Shown here: piece after piece, positions 31,865-44,827 of the stretch | Layout of the letters: each line of letters opens with the position of its first letter | Position numbering within the stretch: the stretch's first letter is position 1 | Source: Adiantum capillus-veneris | Lineage: Eukaryota; Streptophyta; Polypodiopsida; Polypodiales; Pteridaceae | DNA: 64,000 nucleotides | Reading direction: 5' to 3' | NCBI GenBank assembly: GCA_014529385.2 | Contig: CM043967.1 | Span: 129,639,182 to 129,703,181 of the forward strand | Notes under the pieces: model-generated | The model's input: the letters and a program-made list of their open reading frames with translations, nothing else | Told to the model about the DNA's origin: nothing | Databases searched by the model: none | Translations under genes and position numbers: made by a program

Positions 31865-34800
31865 TGTGCAACAGACGTGCACACAAACTCATTTAAGCTC
31901 AGTTAAACTAAACCACACTTCATTATTGTTCCAAGTCAATTGGAAAGATTTTTATAAACCCATCAAATAGTTCCTATGGAAGAATAGCACAAAAGACGTT
32001 AGACCATGGAAATGGAGGAAATGGAAATGGGTTGCGAGACCCAAGGACCAAGGTGGTATCGGTATCTTGGACACAAAAAATCATGTAGAAACCAAGGTGC
32101 TTCATGACTAAGGTTCTTGAGGGGCTCAAGGTGTTCCAAAAATCAACAAGTATCCCTACTCATGGGGGGGCGAGCTAGAGAACACACACACCCTCACACA
32201 AGTCAAGCCTTGCCTAAAGAAGCAACAAGGAAAATGTCAAGTTCCTCTCCATGTTGCCATCATAAGGTGCCTAAAGCCTACTGGTTGGCCTCTCAAGGGG
32301 TCCAATGATAATTTAGCTAAATTAATCAATTTTTTATGCATTTATCAAGTCTTCTCTCTCAAAGGGGAAAGGGGGACACTTGTCCCAAGGCTAGCATGGT
32401 TGCTTGTTATGCACTCTGCATGTGATTGGCTAGGCTTGTAGGGGTCCAATCAACTTTTAGCATGAGCTAGAAAGCAGGGTTGAACAAGGAAGCTAGGGCT
32501 TGCTTGCAGGGTATACTCTCCCACACACACACACTCATTGTGTGAAGTGCAAAGTGCAAGAGCCCCATCTCCTTCTCCAAGCTTGTTGAGAAGTTGAGAG
32601 CCTACACCAACACTCTTGGCTATGGAATGCAAATCCAACCAAGGGACATGCCCCAATGCTTAAGCTTTCCATCTTTTTCATCATCATTATTATGATATTC
32701 TATGCAAGAAGAGTGATGATAAGTGAGGAACTTTCTCTTTCTCGTATGTTACTTCTTCTTCATCTTCCCTACCCTCATTCCCCGCTAGCTCTCTCCACCT
32801 TCAAAGGTGTTTGAGGCCTTGGAACTGAGTCCGGGGATGTTAATGCTTTTACAAGATTATGCTATGCTCATGATGCATGAAGCTTTTCATCTTCATTGCA
32901 TCACCTAGGTCACAAGGAACACAAAGATTGTATTGTACCAAGTCTCTCTTGATGGGAGAATCTATAATACAAAAGCTACCGCTAATTAAGTTCACCCTCT
33001 ATGTTCTCAAAGTAGTCTCATGAAAATGCTCACTCTAATTCTCTTAATTCCGCTATTCTCAAAGTTCTTTGGCCATTTTCATTACATACTAAGAGAGTGT
33101 AGTAAAGTGGCTTTGTCATTTTTGCATGTCCAAAACGAAATAGTAGCACCCAAAATCTCTACAATGTGCAAACACATGCAATGAATTGAATTTTAGTTGA
33201 TGCTTGTGTCACTAAATGACACTAGTGTGCTTCCGATTAAAGTTTTTTTTGGTGTAGCTTACATCACTTCACTCGTGTAATCACAACCAGACTCCTTTCC
33301 TTTGCCATAATTTATGGTAGAATGCACCATCCCCTTAATTAGACATATGCAATGTATTGCTAAACAAGTATTCGTACAATGATGATGGTAAAGCTTTACT
33401 AGGAGCATGAACCTATATTGAGTAACATGTGTAACTATAACCAACCTTACCTATACTACCCATAAATGTACCATTAAAAGATTAAAAAAACTTTTGATTA
33501 ACTACTCTACAAGACTTGAAAATGTGTGACATTACAAAATTGACTCAAAGGTGGATACCTTATAGGGCTGTCAAATTGGATGCATAAGAGCGAGAGATAT
33601 AAAATGTTTATTTGCATTTGCAAAAGGCTTCTTTGTTTATTTTCATATGTAGGATTCCTTGAGGTTCCCACTTAATATAGAATCTTTTCATTTAAGAAAT
33701 TAACATCTGACATAAATAAACTTGTATCCACCCATAGATGGAAGCTTTGTGGGATCCTACCCACTTCTACTACTGCATTTGCTTGCTGCTTATAACTCCT
33801 TAGCCACAACCAGTCTATTGGATGCAAAGAGATAGAGAATGATAGAGCTTGAGTTCTTGCAAGCAAACATGCACACAATTAGAAGAGCACACAATGGAGA
33901 TGGAGGTTCAAAATATAACATAATAAGGTGACCATGTACAATAGACAACACAAAACCAATAGCAATTGAGCCGACAAGACAAGGACCATCACTCTTCATG
34001 AGTAGACTAGCCTAGCCATATTGGCAATGATCATCATGCCTTCTCTTGTTTCATGCAAGTAGATGAATGTAAGTGGCAATTGTGGAGCTTTGTACCTCAA
34101 CAAAGGGCAAGTTAAGAAGAAACTTGGGTACAAGAAGATATTAGCAACTTGGTAGAATGTTTAGATTGGTGTGTGGGCACTACAAAAGCCAGATGTGAGA
34201 TGTTTCTAAGCACAGTCTAAGCTTCACACATAAAAGGTATACTAAAATTGAAGCAATGACAAGATTGGCTTCCATAACATAAAACTCACTTTTTTGAACA
34301 CAAATTTTTTAAGCGTGGTTTAGGTTGAGAATTATTTTTAGAGCATAGGTTGAAGATTGAATCCATAACCAACATCATGGATCAAACACTTTAAAATTTA
34401 TTATGCCTCACTTGTAGCAATTCTAGAAAAATCCATGGTTGTGGGGGCTTTAAAGTGTTCACTAATTGTCAACTTAAATCATTAGTTATAAGTATCATTA
34501 ATCCAAATTTGGCAAAAGAAATCATATAATGGCCAAAGAAACATGGCATACAATCATAGAACAACATCTAGGAATCATGAATGAAACATGAGAAGCTCTT
34601 GACAATAGGTAATGCAATAATCTACAACTTGTACTAACATAGTGTCAACAACTATGAGTTAAGAGCCTCGATTCATGAGATTATTTTGTTTAATTCAATT
34701 ATTTTCTACCAACAAACCAATAGAACAAAATTGATGCAAAAATTGAGGTGCCACAATGCACTCTTCATTTTACTCTACTCGCAAGATATCTTGAGTCCTT

Positions 34801-36340
34801 ATTCCTTTTCAATGGCTTAAATTAGATTTAGATGTCTCAATTTGATATACTAATAATAACTTAAATCTTGTGAAAAAAATATTTTAATATTTTGAGCATT
34901 TTATGTGGATTGATATTTTCTTGATTTTGTGTCGAAATTTCATTACAAAAACACATGGTACCAATCATGGGATGGTATGTTGCTCAATAAAAGAGTTGGA
35001 GACTTACTAGGTTAATTTTGATTCCTTCATTTTCTTTGCCCTATAATAAGTTGATTCTTTTGCAAAAAATAATTGTCTTATAGGTGGTGGTCTAGTTAGT
35101 GGCTAGAATCTGGTGCTAACATCCTCTTTATTTGTATGTAGAATATATATTACAAACAAAATCATTGCAAATCTATGAGTTTATAAAGTATTTTAGTGCT
35201 TTATAAAAAGTATGTGCATATTGGGTATTTTTCAATCCAATGTAGGTATTGATGTGTTAAAACAAGGCTATATCTCTTGCCAAAAAATATCAATAGTTTC
35301 AAGAACTTAAAAGAGTATAAGAGAAAGCATGCATGATTGATGGTAAGTATGTAACATTATTATTTTTCAATTGCAAACCAAGATAAACTATTGACATGTC
35401 CCTTTAGTTCAAATAATTCTTAGATATGGACCTTGAACATTATAAAAAGCCATTGACATGAAACTAAATGTATAGATGGTATAAAGGTCAAGAGATTGAT
35501 TGTATGCATGCACAAGGCTCCTCTCCCCAAAACAAGGCTTGGTTGGTTGCAATCAAGTTTATGTATTTGATGCATGTGCGAAATATAACATCTTTGTCTT
35601 TAGTTTATAGATTTATATATAATAACTTATGTACAACTTTATATTTTACTATATTAAATTGATGTATGAACTATATAAGATGAGTTCATTAATTATCAAA
35701 ATAATTTTAATAATTAATTGATTAACTAACCTAATTGAATTTTGGCTCAAAAAGGAAGTATACACTTGCTTCCATAAGATATTATATGCTCTATCGTAAG
35801 TAAAGCTTACCTGATTAGCACACACTTGCTACCTAAAAGGTGAGAAACTACTAGCTGAGAGCACCCAAGATCAAGCTATTGTAAGGAGTTTATGGATTTT
35901 TGATATTACTGTATAGTAAGTAGAAGATTACCAGATAAACACGACCTTGTTAGATAGGAGTTTGAGAAACTACTAGATGAGGACGTCCAAGAGAAAGCTC
36001 CTATATAGGAGTCATAAACTTACTAGATGAATAAGAAAACTATTGGCTTAATTGCTAGATCAAATGTTAAAACTCCTATTTGTATCTAGGAAGTTTCGAT
36101 TATCCAATCCAGCTAGCTATATAGCAACATGTCCAAAGTTCCTTGTGAGTGATTTCTGATGGTCGAGGAGGAGATGGGGACTGAGCATCGGGTAGCAGAT
36201 CATACTGCCATTCTATTGGCTATTCAACAGTCCACACAACACCAGGACACTCGCTAGGCAATGCTACCATTTTTGGGGCCCCGTACCTGAAACGGCCGTT
36301 TCCTAGCCATAAGTCTCGGAAACGCGAAAAGAGACGGATA
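31865..36340. other. Long AT-rich stretch with no recognisable gene
   Basis: Only short chance frames are present. I see no domain, tRNA, rRNA or terminal repeat structure. The first 50 bp resemble the leader that follows the family X LTR at 63904 but lack its primer site. Confidence 0.4.
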
Positions 36341-36345
36341 CGGAC

Positions 36346-36605
36346 GTGTGGGGGATACTTTTTCGTTTCCTGCCCATCTCCCTCTCTCCCTCCCTCAAGA
36401 TCTCTCTCCCTCTCTTCCCCTCTCTCCCTCCCTCAAGCTCTCTCAAGCTACCACTCCCTCCCTCAACTTTCAAGCCTTCACAAGTTTCAAGCTTTCTCAC
36501 TCAAACCTCAAGCTCCCTCAATCTCTCAAGCTCCCTGGAGTCTAGTCCCTCCTCAAGGCTCAAGCGCCCTTTCCCTCTCCCTCCCTCCCTCCCTCAAGCT
36601 CTCTC
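36346..36605. repeat. CT-rich low-complexity tract
   Basis: It is built from degenerate CTCCCTCCCTCAAG-type units. The Ser/Pro/Leu-rich frames here are shadows of the repeat and not genes. Confidence 0.8.
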
Positions 36606-36619
36606 TCTTGAGTTATCTT

Positions 36620-37260
36620 ATAGACTCACATATGTCGTGAAGATCAACACATCTGAATGCTTGGGTGCATGAGGAACTATCTCAACTGCTAGAGACTCAA
36701 CGACATTTAGCTCTTCAATCTTCATGCTTCTCTTGGGTGTGTCAAACTTAGCTTATTCTTTGCCCTTATCTCTTTGCAATGACGGACAATCTATACTATA
36801 TATTAAGGAGACTGGTTTTTCAGTGCCACGTGTCGTAATTTCCTTTATCCGGCTACAGTGAGGACAGTGCGCACCTAGGGGGGGCAGAGAGAGAGAGAGA
36901 GAGGCGGCCGAAGGCCGCCGACCACACTAGTCATTTGTAAGATGTCCCTTCTTATGGTAGTAATAGCATTCTATATTTCTCAAATCTCTTCCATGTCTCT
37001 TGCTACGACTGTTCTTGCGGTCCTTTGATCGATCGCGACTACGACCATGCTACCTTGATTTGTCACGGCTCCCACTAGCCATATATGCATCCATGTCTAC
37101 ATAAGAAGTACCAATTACCTCCGCTTCATTCTTGAAACTCACCGGTGTTCTAACAGCCATGATTACTAGTATAGACTTGTCAGATGTAGTATTGGAAACT
37201 TCTGCTGAATCCTCGAGTACGTCTAGGAGATAGTGCAACTTGGTCGGGCTAATTGATATT
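36620..37260 (-). pseudogene. Copia gag remnant split by a Helitron in its zinc knuckle
   Basis: On the minus strand, a Gag segment (37238-37050) leads into an Arg/Ser-rich stretch and a degenerate zinc knuckle starting ECYYYHKKGH near 36960-36935. The knuckle stops at an Asp-stop junction at 36931, where a Helitron begins. On the far side of the Helitron (from 36789 leftward) the frame resumes at the last Cys of the knuckle and continues with a KIEELNVVESL segment. Other stops show that the copy was already decayed. I cannot assign the Copia lineage. Confidence 0.7.
36790..36930 (+). mobile_element. Short non-autonomous Helitron (141 bp), complete
   Basis: It starts TCTATACTATATATTAAGG after an A (36789). 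It ends with a perfect 7-bp hairpin, GGCGGCC-GAA-GGCCGCC (36903-36919), seven bases before the terminal CTAG (36927-36930), which is followed by T. These are the canonical Helitron features: insertion between A and T, a TC start, a 3' hairpin and a CTRR end. A (GA)n tract lies inside. The flanking gag frame is restored across the A/T site. Confidence 0.92.
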
Positions 37261-39280
37261 CTCCTCAGTAGAGATCTTGCTAACTTGGTCCCTAGCCTGC
37301 CTGTTTCCTGCTCTATAAAAGGCTCTTGACCTAAGAAACATGAATTTCCTTAACAACTGCTTCAAAACAAACTTGTTACCTGGTTGGCTGGTTGATCTTC
37401 AGGCTTGAGTTCGCACTAGTAGTTCATGTATCATGCCAACACGTACAACTTTGGACCTTGTCCTATTTAGTCGTTAATTCCAAAAGTTTTGCTCAAAATT
37501 CCTAGTTGATGATTGAATGACACTGTAACTGGCCTATGCACTATTTGGCATCCTTAAAATCCTTTTATGCCTAAACCTGGTGTGCAAAGATGAACCCAAT
37601 TTACAAAAGGATAAAATAATCGTGATTATTTCTTCTTCCTATTGCTGATATGGCACTATTTGAGAAAATCCCTTTAACCATAGATTAATCACCGCCCCTT
37701 GAACTTTATAACCCAATCTCACTCAAATTGGATGCCTGGTTTGACCAAAATCCCAGTGTTAATAAATTATCTTAAGTCTCTCACTACTATTTGAGCGTAT
37801 TCTCACCCCAATTGTCCAAATTCCCTTTTGACTTGATGGTTGACTTTGTTGTACCGTTTTTTCCCTTGTCCAAGCCTTGTCCCAAACCAAGTTCTAATTT
37901 GATGATTCAACAAATAATTGCAATTATTTGTTAGATTCTTTGGTTTGACCTCAATTGACAGTGTCTTCTAGGTCAATTGAAAGTGTCTTCTGGCTCTCTG
38001 GATTCACACTCTTAGTAGAACAAGCCTCTAGGTTTCAGGGCCAATTTGGATTTTTTAATTGAGTTTTATGATCAGTCTAGTAATTTTTCAGGGTTGGTTT
38101 TGCTCGAAAGGAGTATGAGTAATTCCAAATTTAATTTCCTTTGGTGGATAAGTTCACAACCTTGTCTTGGAGCCTTTGGTACTCAAGGTTTGATAGATTT
38201 CTTCAATTTCCACTACTCACAATAAATAATTGCGATTATTTATTGATCACTAGAAAATCTTGGTTTTCTGTTTGGTTTATGTTCCTGAACCCTTTACCTT
38301 GATCTCCACTTATCTTTTGGTGTCTTTACCTCAGGGTTTTATTAGATTGTAGGACCGTCTGTCTCAAGCTCGTAAACTTGAACCAAACTTGCGCTTTAGC
38401 ATGTGAGATCCTGAACTTATCCACATGCATTTATGCTATGATGACTGAAAAAAATTGGGTTTTCGAAATCTAAAATATTTCCAATTTTACGCTTGTGGAG
38501 CGCTTTCTTTGTTTCTTGCTACCTAGCACACTTCTGCAGTCACAAAGTCACCACAATACCTTGTCAAGCAGCAACAACCCCAATAATGACTAACTAACCA
38601 AAAATCACCACCACAAACAACCTAAACAACGAGAGACTCACCAAAAATGACTTGGATTAGCATCTAGTAATGATGCCCACGCTAGTCTAAGCTATCATCC
38701 CCGGAGCCGAGCAGGTGCAAATGATGGCCTTGCCCGAGCCAGATGAGGATGGTAGCCATGCGGCAGCCGACTTAACAGACTGGGACACAGAGAGAATGAA
38801 GGATGCACGGCCTGCATGGAAGGTCAGGATTTTGGAAGAAAATAAGCAAGCCCCACTGCACATTCACATCGACCCAATCCATGCTCACGCTCGATGTAGG
38901 TAGCGAGAACCTCTAAACATATTGTCTATCCAAGGGATGAAGCTAACCAAGGGATGAAGCTAACCTGACTAGTGCATGGAGGCGTGCCAAGGGTGTGTCA
39001 AGCCCACGTTAGACTATCACTAGTGTATGGTCAATCCTACACTGTCGGAAACTCGAGGCGGAGGCGGCGGTCGTGGAGGAAGCTCAACCTAATCAACCAC
39101 GACCCATGGACGTAATCAAATGACAGGCTAATCCGGTAAATAGATTTAAGTTTTTGCGTCGTATAGCATCATGACCTAGTATGAAGCCTAGGCCACCCAC
39201 AATTGTCCCGGACTATGATTAGTCATGAGAATTAACCTGCATATGAAAGGAATTGTTTGTGAAATGCTGCTTGTTTAGAT
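37261..39280. other. No recognisable gene
   Basis: The first 130 bp may still belong to the gag remnant. The rest contains only short chance frames; the frame at 38715-38903 has no recognised domain. Confidence 0.35.
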
Positions 39281-40624
39281 TTAACACTAGAATGGTAACC
39301 TAACAACACATAAAAATGTCCTTTCAGGGTTTTGGGAAAAAATTCCAAAACCATAGTAGATCCACTCATTTTGAAAAATCCTTTCATGAGCTTATAGTTC
39401 AATAACTACTACATATGGAAAAAATGAGAAACTTGTAATTTTTCTCATCCCTTGGTCACTACAAGCCTCCAAAGTTGATGGACCATAGCATTTTGCCCAA
39501 AAAAGCAATTCCTTATGGTTGATTGCATATAAATAAGAGTGGAGATTTTTATAGGACATGAGATAAAATACCCCGTTAACTTCAAGGGGTGGTGACCAAA
39601 ACATATGGTTGCTTTTACCTCACTAATTTTGTTCTGGGAAAAAAAAAGGTACAAAAAAGTTGCATTTTTGCCATTCTGCGGACCTATCATCAAAGTTTCT
39701 ATAGTCACGCTCAATACAGATACTATATACATGTTTTCTTAGTTCCCTTTGGGCCTCTGGATTCAAAAGGAGCCATGGATCATGTCAAAAGGATAATGGA
39801 TCTCTTACAATTGGAACCTTGGGGGTAATGATAAAGTGCTAAATACAGCAAACATGAAAAAATTGGGTTTAGCATTATGACCTCTAGAAACCCATAGAAA
39901 CTACTCAATATCTAGTCAAGTTTGTACTCTATGATTAGCTATGGTTACTACCTACAAAATACACACAATTGGTCTAATAAACTAGCAATATTGAGAAAGT
40001 TATACTTGCTACTCTAAAATGTATAGTATTCTTCAGCAATCAAAAAACTCAACCATCATCATATACTATGCTATATAGCATAGTAGGTCCCCCAAAACTC
40101 AAGGAAGATTAGCTTTATGTTCTACATTACACTTACACAATCAAAATTGAATTTGGATATCAAGAAAGCCACAAAAAAATCATAAAAGTGCTAATTTTGG
40201 CCAAAAAAACAAGATTATGCAATTCTTGTAAATTGGTCATAACTTTCAATTTTAACACTTAGCTCTCCCTACAAGCATCAAAACATGTTGAGAACTATGA
40301 AGGCCTAACCTCTAGCCATCTAAACCTTACAAACATGAAGTTTAGAGTGGTATAGTTGCCAAAAATTGAAAAAAATCCAAAAACAGGATCCGTTTTTTCA
40401 CACAGTTTAGGTTCAAAAATGTTGTGCAAGAGTAAGGTTAATGGTGAGATCGATACTCAAAAAAAAATGCTAAGTTTTTTTCAGCTCATAAGGAAACTTT
40501 GTGGATATATAGCACCTAAAACTTCATTTTCATACTCTTCAAATAATTCAAGCAAAATGGTTACTTAACAGGACACAAAAGTGTCCAAGGACATAAAAGT
40601 GTCCTGTTACCATTCTAGTGTTAA
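39281..40624. mobile_element. Non-autonomous TIR DNA transposon (1.34 kb)
   Basis: The left end TTAACACTAGAATGGTAAC (39281-39299) is the exact inverse of the right end (40606-40624). The inverted match continues imperfectly for about another 18 bp (GACATAAAAGTGTCC-type sequence). Both ends carry TTAA, which can be read as a TTAA target duplication or as part of the TIR. The next bases are CACTAG, like CACTA elements, so the superfamily is uncertain. No transposase is present. Confidence 0.75.
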
Positions 40625-41639
40625 GAAGTAATCGGCTTTGCTTGTTGACACTTAAATAGTAGCAATCATTGACAAAACCTTCTTGGAACTTGCAATCAGC
40701 GAGATTGTCCGCGGTTAGCCGATAATAAGCTGAGGCTATCAGCTTCGACTTTTTCTTGTTCTCGTAGTGAGCAAGATACCTCGCGGGTAGCAAGAAGCCC
40801 CCACCTGTGGTTAACGATTGGGGAGCGCGCAGAGGAAGTCCGCGGTTAGCAGCAAGAACACTTGTTGTGTAACAATCATTATATTAGAATCTGCTTGTTA
40901 GCACTTGTTGCTGAAAGATTGTCTTGGTGATGCTTGATGAAAGGTTGTCTTAACGACCCCATGCCGAAAATAATTAAGGAACCATGTTTGTGTATGTCAA
41001 CAACGTGGTAGTAATTAGACAACCAATCATTGTGTCAGTCGCGGGGTGGAAAGTGAGAGGATGGAACCCTGATGGCACCATCCTATGGACGGGTGGACCC
41101 GATTAGCCGGGTACTTTTCACAACTTTAGAGTAAGTAGAACTAGTTAGGGTAGAGGGTTAGAATCAATATTCGCCACAGTACTGTGGTGGATGGCTATGC
41201 CTCTTAAACGTGGGGAAAAAAGCATCAACCATACGTTAAGGCAAGTGTTGCTTAGGTTATAGCTCAATCTAGCTCCGACGTAACACCTGAGTTACCGATC
41301 GGACTTGTAGCGTAGGGTCTAGTAGACCATGCCCAGTTAGATAGGGAATTCCACTCTTTTGTTGCTCATATCCTTGCACTCTGTATAGGGGCAAGGTGTC
41401 GTCAATGGAATTAAGTGTGAGGAAGTCCAACTATCGAAGTCGCCTCAACATTTTAGGTTGGGGACCTCACAAAAGATCAAGCTTGATGGGGGTCTCCTCG
41501 AGGCTCATCGAAGTCCCTCTGAGGTGGATCGAGAGGAGTCTCCATTAGAGTCTGAAGCCAGGGCGGGTCGTGCGTAGAAGTCGGAGATGAAGGGGGACGG
41601 AAGTCAAAAAAATCAAGTAACCAGGAAGCTGCCAAGGGA
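40625..41639. other. No recognisable gene
   Basis: I see no coding domain or repeat structure beyond short chance frames. Confidence 0.3.
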
Positions 41640-41925
41640 GGGAAAGCGAGTTCGAAGGGAGGGGAGAGGGCGAGAAGGGGGGTAGGGCGAGTGGGAGGGG
41701 GGGGGCAAGGGCGAGAAGAGGGAGAGGGTGAGAAGGGGGATAGGGGAAGGGAGAGGAGGGGAGCGGCGAGGGCGAGGGCGAGGGCGAGGGGGAGGGTGAG
41801 GGCAGAAGGGGGGGTAGGGGGCGAGGGCGAGGAGGGAGGGAGCGAGCTAGGAGGGGGGGGTGAGGGCAAGGAGAGGGAGCGGATGAAGGCGAGCTGGGGG
41901 GGGGTGCAAGGGAGCGAGCGCAGGC
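41640..41925. repeat. G-rich purine tract
   Basis: This is a GGGAGG/GGGCGAG-type low-complexity run with many G3-G8 blocks, able in principle to form G-quadruplexes. The Pro/Ser and Gly/Arg frames on either strand are artefacts of composition. Confidence 0.8.
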
Positions 41926-42261
41926 TTCAGCGAGCAGTCAAGGGCATTTTCTTTTCACAACAAAAATATAAAAGAGGTGATATACTGTTGTGTTCACCTC
42001 CAAAAACGTTGTTGTAGAGGGCTGAAAACGATGCTATGTCGGCGCCATAAAAAGCAAGCAATGGCCGGGTAGAAAACGTAGGAAGAACCCCTCTAAAAAT
42101 GCAGGTATGCTTTACAAAAAAACGCTCGGCAGTCCTCCAAAAAACATTGGTAGGCAGGGCCGTTTGGCTGAGTTTTCGCGATGAAAGTACTCAAAGAGGA
42201 TAGATAAGCAGTATTAGGCTCTTAGCATAGAGTTAGGGCGACTGTTACCATGTGAGAGTGC

Positions 42262-42263
<2 letters not shown>

Positions 42264-42299
<36 letters not shown>

Positions 42300-42430
42300 G
42301 CTAGCACATGAGGGTAGAGGGGCAGCCCTAGAATGCTAGAGAGAGGAGAGAGAGTGATTGTAGAAACTCTAAATCATCACCATATGCACAATGTACAAAT
42401 GAACCCCCCCCCCCCCCCCCCCCCCCCCCC
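42264..42430. repeat. GA microsatellite and 27-base poly-C run
   Basis: A (GA)n tract lies at 42264-42296 and an uninterrupted C run at 42404-42430. The homopolymer length may be unreliable because such runs are prone to assembly error. Confidence 0.85.
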
Positions 42431-43673
42431 ACCCCGGCTCTCTTATAGCAATGGGGCTGGGAATAAGTGACCGTCCAATAAGTGACTTATGAAAAACCTA
42501 AAAACCCCATATGCGGGTAAAAATGGGAAACACAAGGCGTTGACCCAAAACCTGACCGGTCGAACATGTCACTAAGCGTCCGGCCATGCAACCTACGTGA
42601 GATGCAAAGGGTGGCCAGCCCGGGAATATCACTAGCCATACAAGAATGCGATATGATACAAGAGTCAAGATTGGGGTTTTAGCATATTTTGGACGCGATG
42701 GTGGTCAATTTTTTATAATTTTGATTAGAATCACAACAAGTACAACAACAGTAAGATTTGTGCTTCATTTTCAGGCCAAAAAATGGTGTTTTTGACATAT
42801 CACTCACACCCTCGGACTCAAATATATATGAGTAGTAGTTTATCCATGGTTTCCATGGTTTTGGCATGTTTTGAATGCACTAGTCATATCAAAAGTTGAA
42901 ATTTTGAACTTTAAATATTTCCAGCAAGCTACATCAATTTCAACGCACAGGCCCTTTGACAATTTGTACTCCTATGCTGTAGAGAATTTTGTGGCTTGTC
43001 TCTGCATATGTATGTCACATTGTAAAGCTACGTAAGAGATAATTCACCTTGCATTTTTGTGTGCAAGTGATGCTTTGGAATGTGGCTTTTGGATTGATAC
43101 ACATGGAGATGCAATTTTGTATGCATTGTAGCTATGTGGATTGATTTAGAGAAATTTACGCACATGGTTTTGTCTAGATTTGCTATGTATGCATATGTGG
43201 AATCTCCTTAGGATGCTCTTTCTACCCACCCTCCAAGTCCAAAAATAAGGGCCTCTTTTCCTCTACATAAAATTGTACTTGTGGGATTTGAACTCCACTC
43301 CCTCCGCCACAAAGCCTAATAAGTTGCTCCAAACTTTCCCCATGTTAACCATAAAAAAGCATGGTAACTAATTCTCCCTTGCCACTTAGTGAAAGAAGCG
43401 GGCAGCCATTCTTTTTGTTCCCCCTTTCATAAAAAAGGCATCTTAGTGTGATTCCTTGTGCCCTTGATTAGAGAATCAAGGGCCCATACTACTTCGAGGT
43501 TCACCCCTTGAAATGGGGGCATCCCTAAGATTGCAATTCAACTTTTGCATACTAAGGCACTACCCATCGTGCTCCTCCCTCCAACCCTTTACCCTTGCCT
43601 TCTCCACTCCTCCTTGTTGTCGACCCCTTCCTCCTCTTTTGCGCTCCCTTATGTTCCCCAAGGTTTACAGTCA
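42431..43673. other. No recognisable gene
   Basis: There are only short chance frames and no repeats of note. Confidence 0.3.
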
Positions 43674-43886
43674 TCTTACTATATACTAAAGGACGTTGAA
43701 CACCTTAAAAGTAGGCAGCTTTATATGTTTGACACATGGTAGGAGCTTTTCACTTTTAGAGCCTCACTAAACACAGTGCACGCAACCAGAGAGAGAGAGA
43801 CAGAGAGAGTGAGAGAGTGTTTTTGTATTGTCAAAAAGATGTCTTCTGGAGGCCCTTTTCCGTCCGTAGGACGGGTGTTGCACTCG
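43674..43886 (+). mobile_element. Second short Helitron-like element (213 bp)
   Basis: It starts TCTTACTATATACTAAAGGA after an A and ends with a hairpin CCGTCC-GTA-GGACGG (43860-43874; the left arm's first base is 43860) followed by GGTGTTGCA and CTCG, then T. Length and layout resemble the 141-bp Helitron. The last four bases are CTCG, not CTRR, probably by mutation. It contains a GA-rich tract. Confidence 0.6.
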
Positions 43887-44700
43887 TCCGTTGAATATTT
43901 ATACCTTTGAAGCATTAATCTTTCTTATGAACAACCTTTGACCATGTGCTACCTTTTATGCTTGCTCATGGAAAATGTCCTTGCTATCTTTGTTCGTGCT
44001 TTAAGATGGAAGGAGATTAGGATCTTGGAAGCCCTTAAGCACAAGCTCTGTGAATAGAACGGTTATGTGTGTGTCTGTCTGTGTGTGTGTGTGTGTGAGT
44101 GAGAGAGAGAGAGAGAGGGTCACTCAAAGTCTATGGTAAACTCAAATTTTCCCTAAAAAAGTTGAGTTTCAGGCATGTAGGGAATCAGATTAAGTTCCTT
44201 GTATTGTACCATAACACCAGTAAGAGCCGAGTCGCACTGTAGGAGAGTGAGGGTAGTGGAGGGAGTGTTTTGCCTAAAACCAGAAAGGCCGAAATCGCAG
44301 GCGTGCGAGTTTTCTACTCCCACTAGTCCTCAAAAAAACGTAGGTGATAAGCTATTTTTTTGGCGAACGACTCTTCTCCTTGTTCGTAGTCGAAGGCAGC
44401 CAATAGAAATCAGGAGTCGTGAAGACTTTTTCTGCTTGTTTTTCGATGGGATTCCACCTTCCTCAGGGTGCAACCTGGTGTTAAGCTAGCTTGCGGATAA
44501 TCCCACTGCCCCTGGGGCGACTCAGCTCTAAAGAGTGAAATATTTCCAGAGAGATATATGTCGCGGGCAGGAGTGTGTACAGTTGGCAATGGCAGCGCAC
44601 AGTTGTCGGGGAGAGTGAGGACCTCATATGTGAAGTCAGCTGTGGCGCTGGAATAAATTATGAAAGTTGTGCGCAGAAAAGAAGGCAGGGTTCAAACCAG
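43887..44700. other. No recognisable gene; upstream region of the small gene at 44828
   Basis: It contains a TG/GA microsatellite at about 44066-44118. Short frames only. Confidence 0.3.
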
Positions 44701-44710
44701 GTCTAGGCTG

Positions 44711-44720
44711 TATATATAAA
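44711..44720 (+). promoter_or_regulatory. TATA box of the gene at 44828
   Basis: TATATATAAA lies about 110 bp upstream of the ATG and is followed by a pyrimidine-rich 5' leader (CTCTCTTCTTCTGTGG), a typical plant core-promoter layout. Confidence 0.5.
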
Positions 44721-44827
44721 TTTAATCAAGCAAAGGCCGGTGGAAAGCCGCAGCTCTCTTCTTCTGTGGTCACTGGTCTTCCTCCTGCTCTCTCTGTGTT
44801 GTTTCTAAGAAGCTACCACTTGCAAAC

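Noticed and set aside
36346-36672. Ser/Leu/Pro-rich frame of 108 aa
   Set aside because: It follows a CTCCCTCC low-complexity tract.
41477-42017. Pro/Ser-rich and Gly/Arg-rich frames
   Set aside because: They are artefacts of the G-rich low-complexity tract, with no domain and no gene context.
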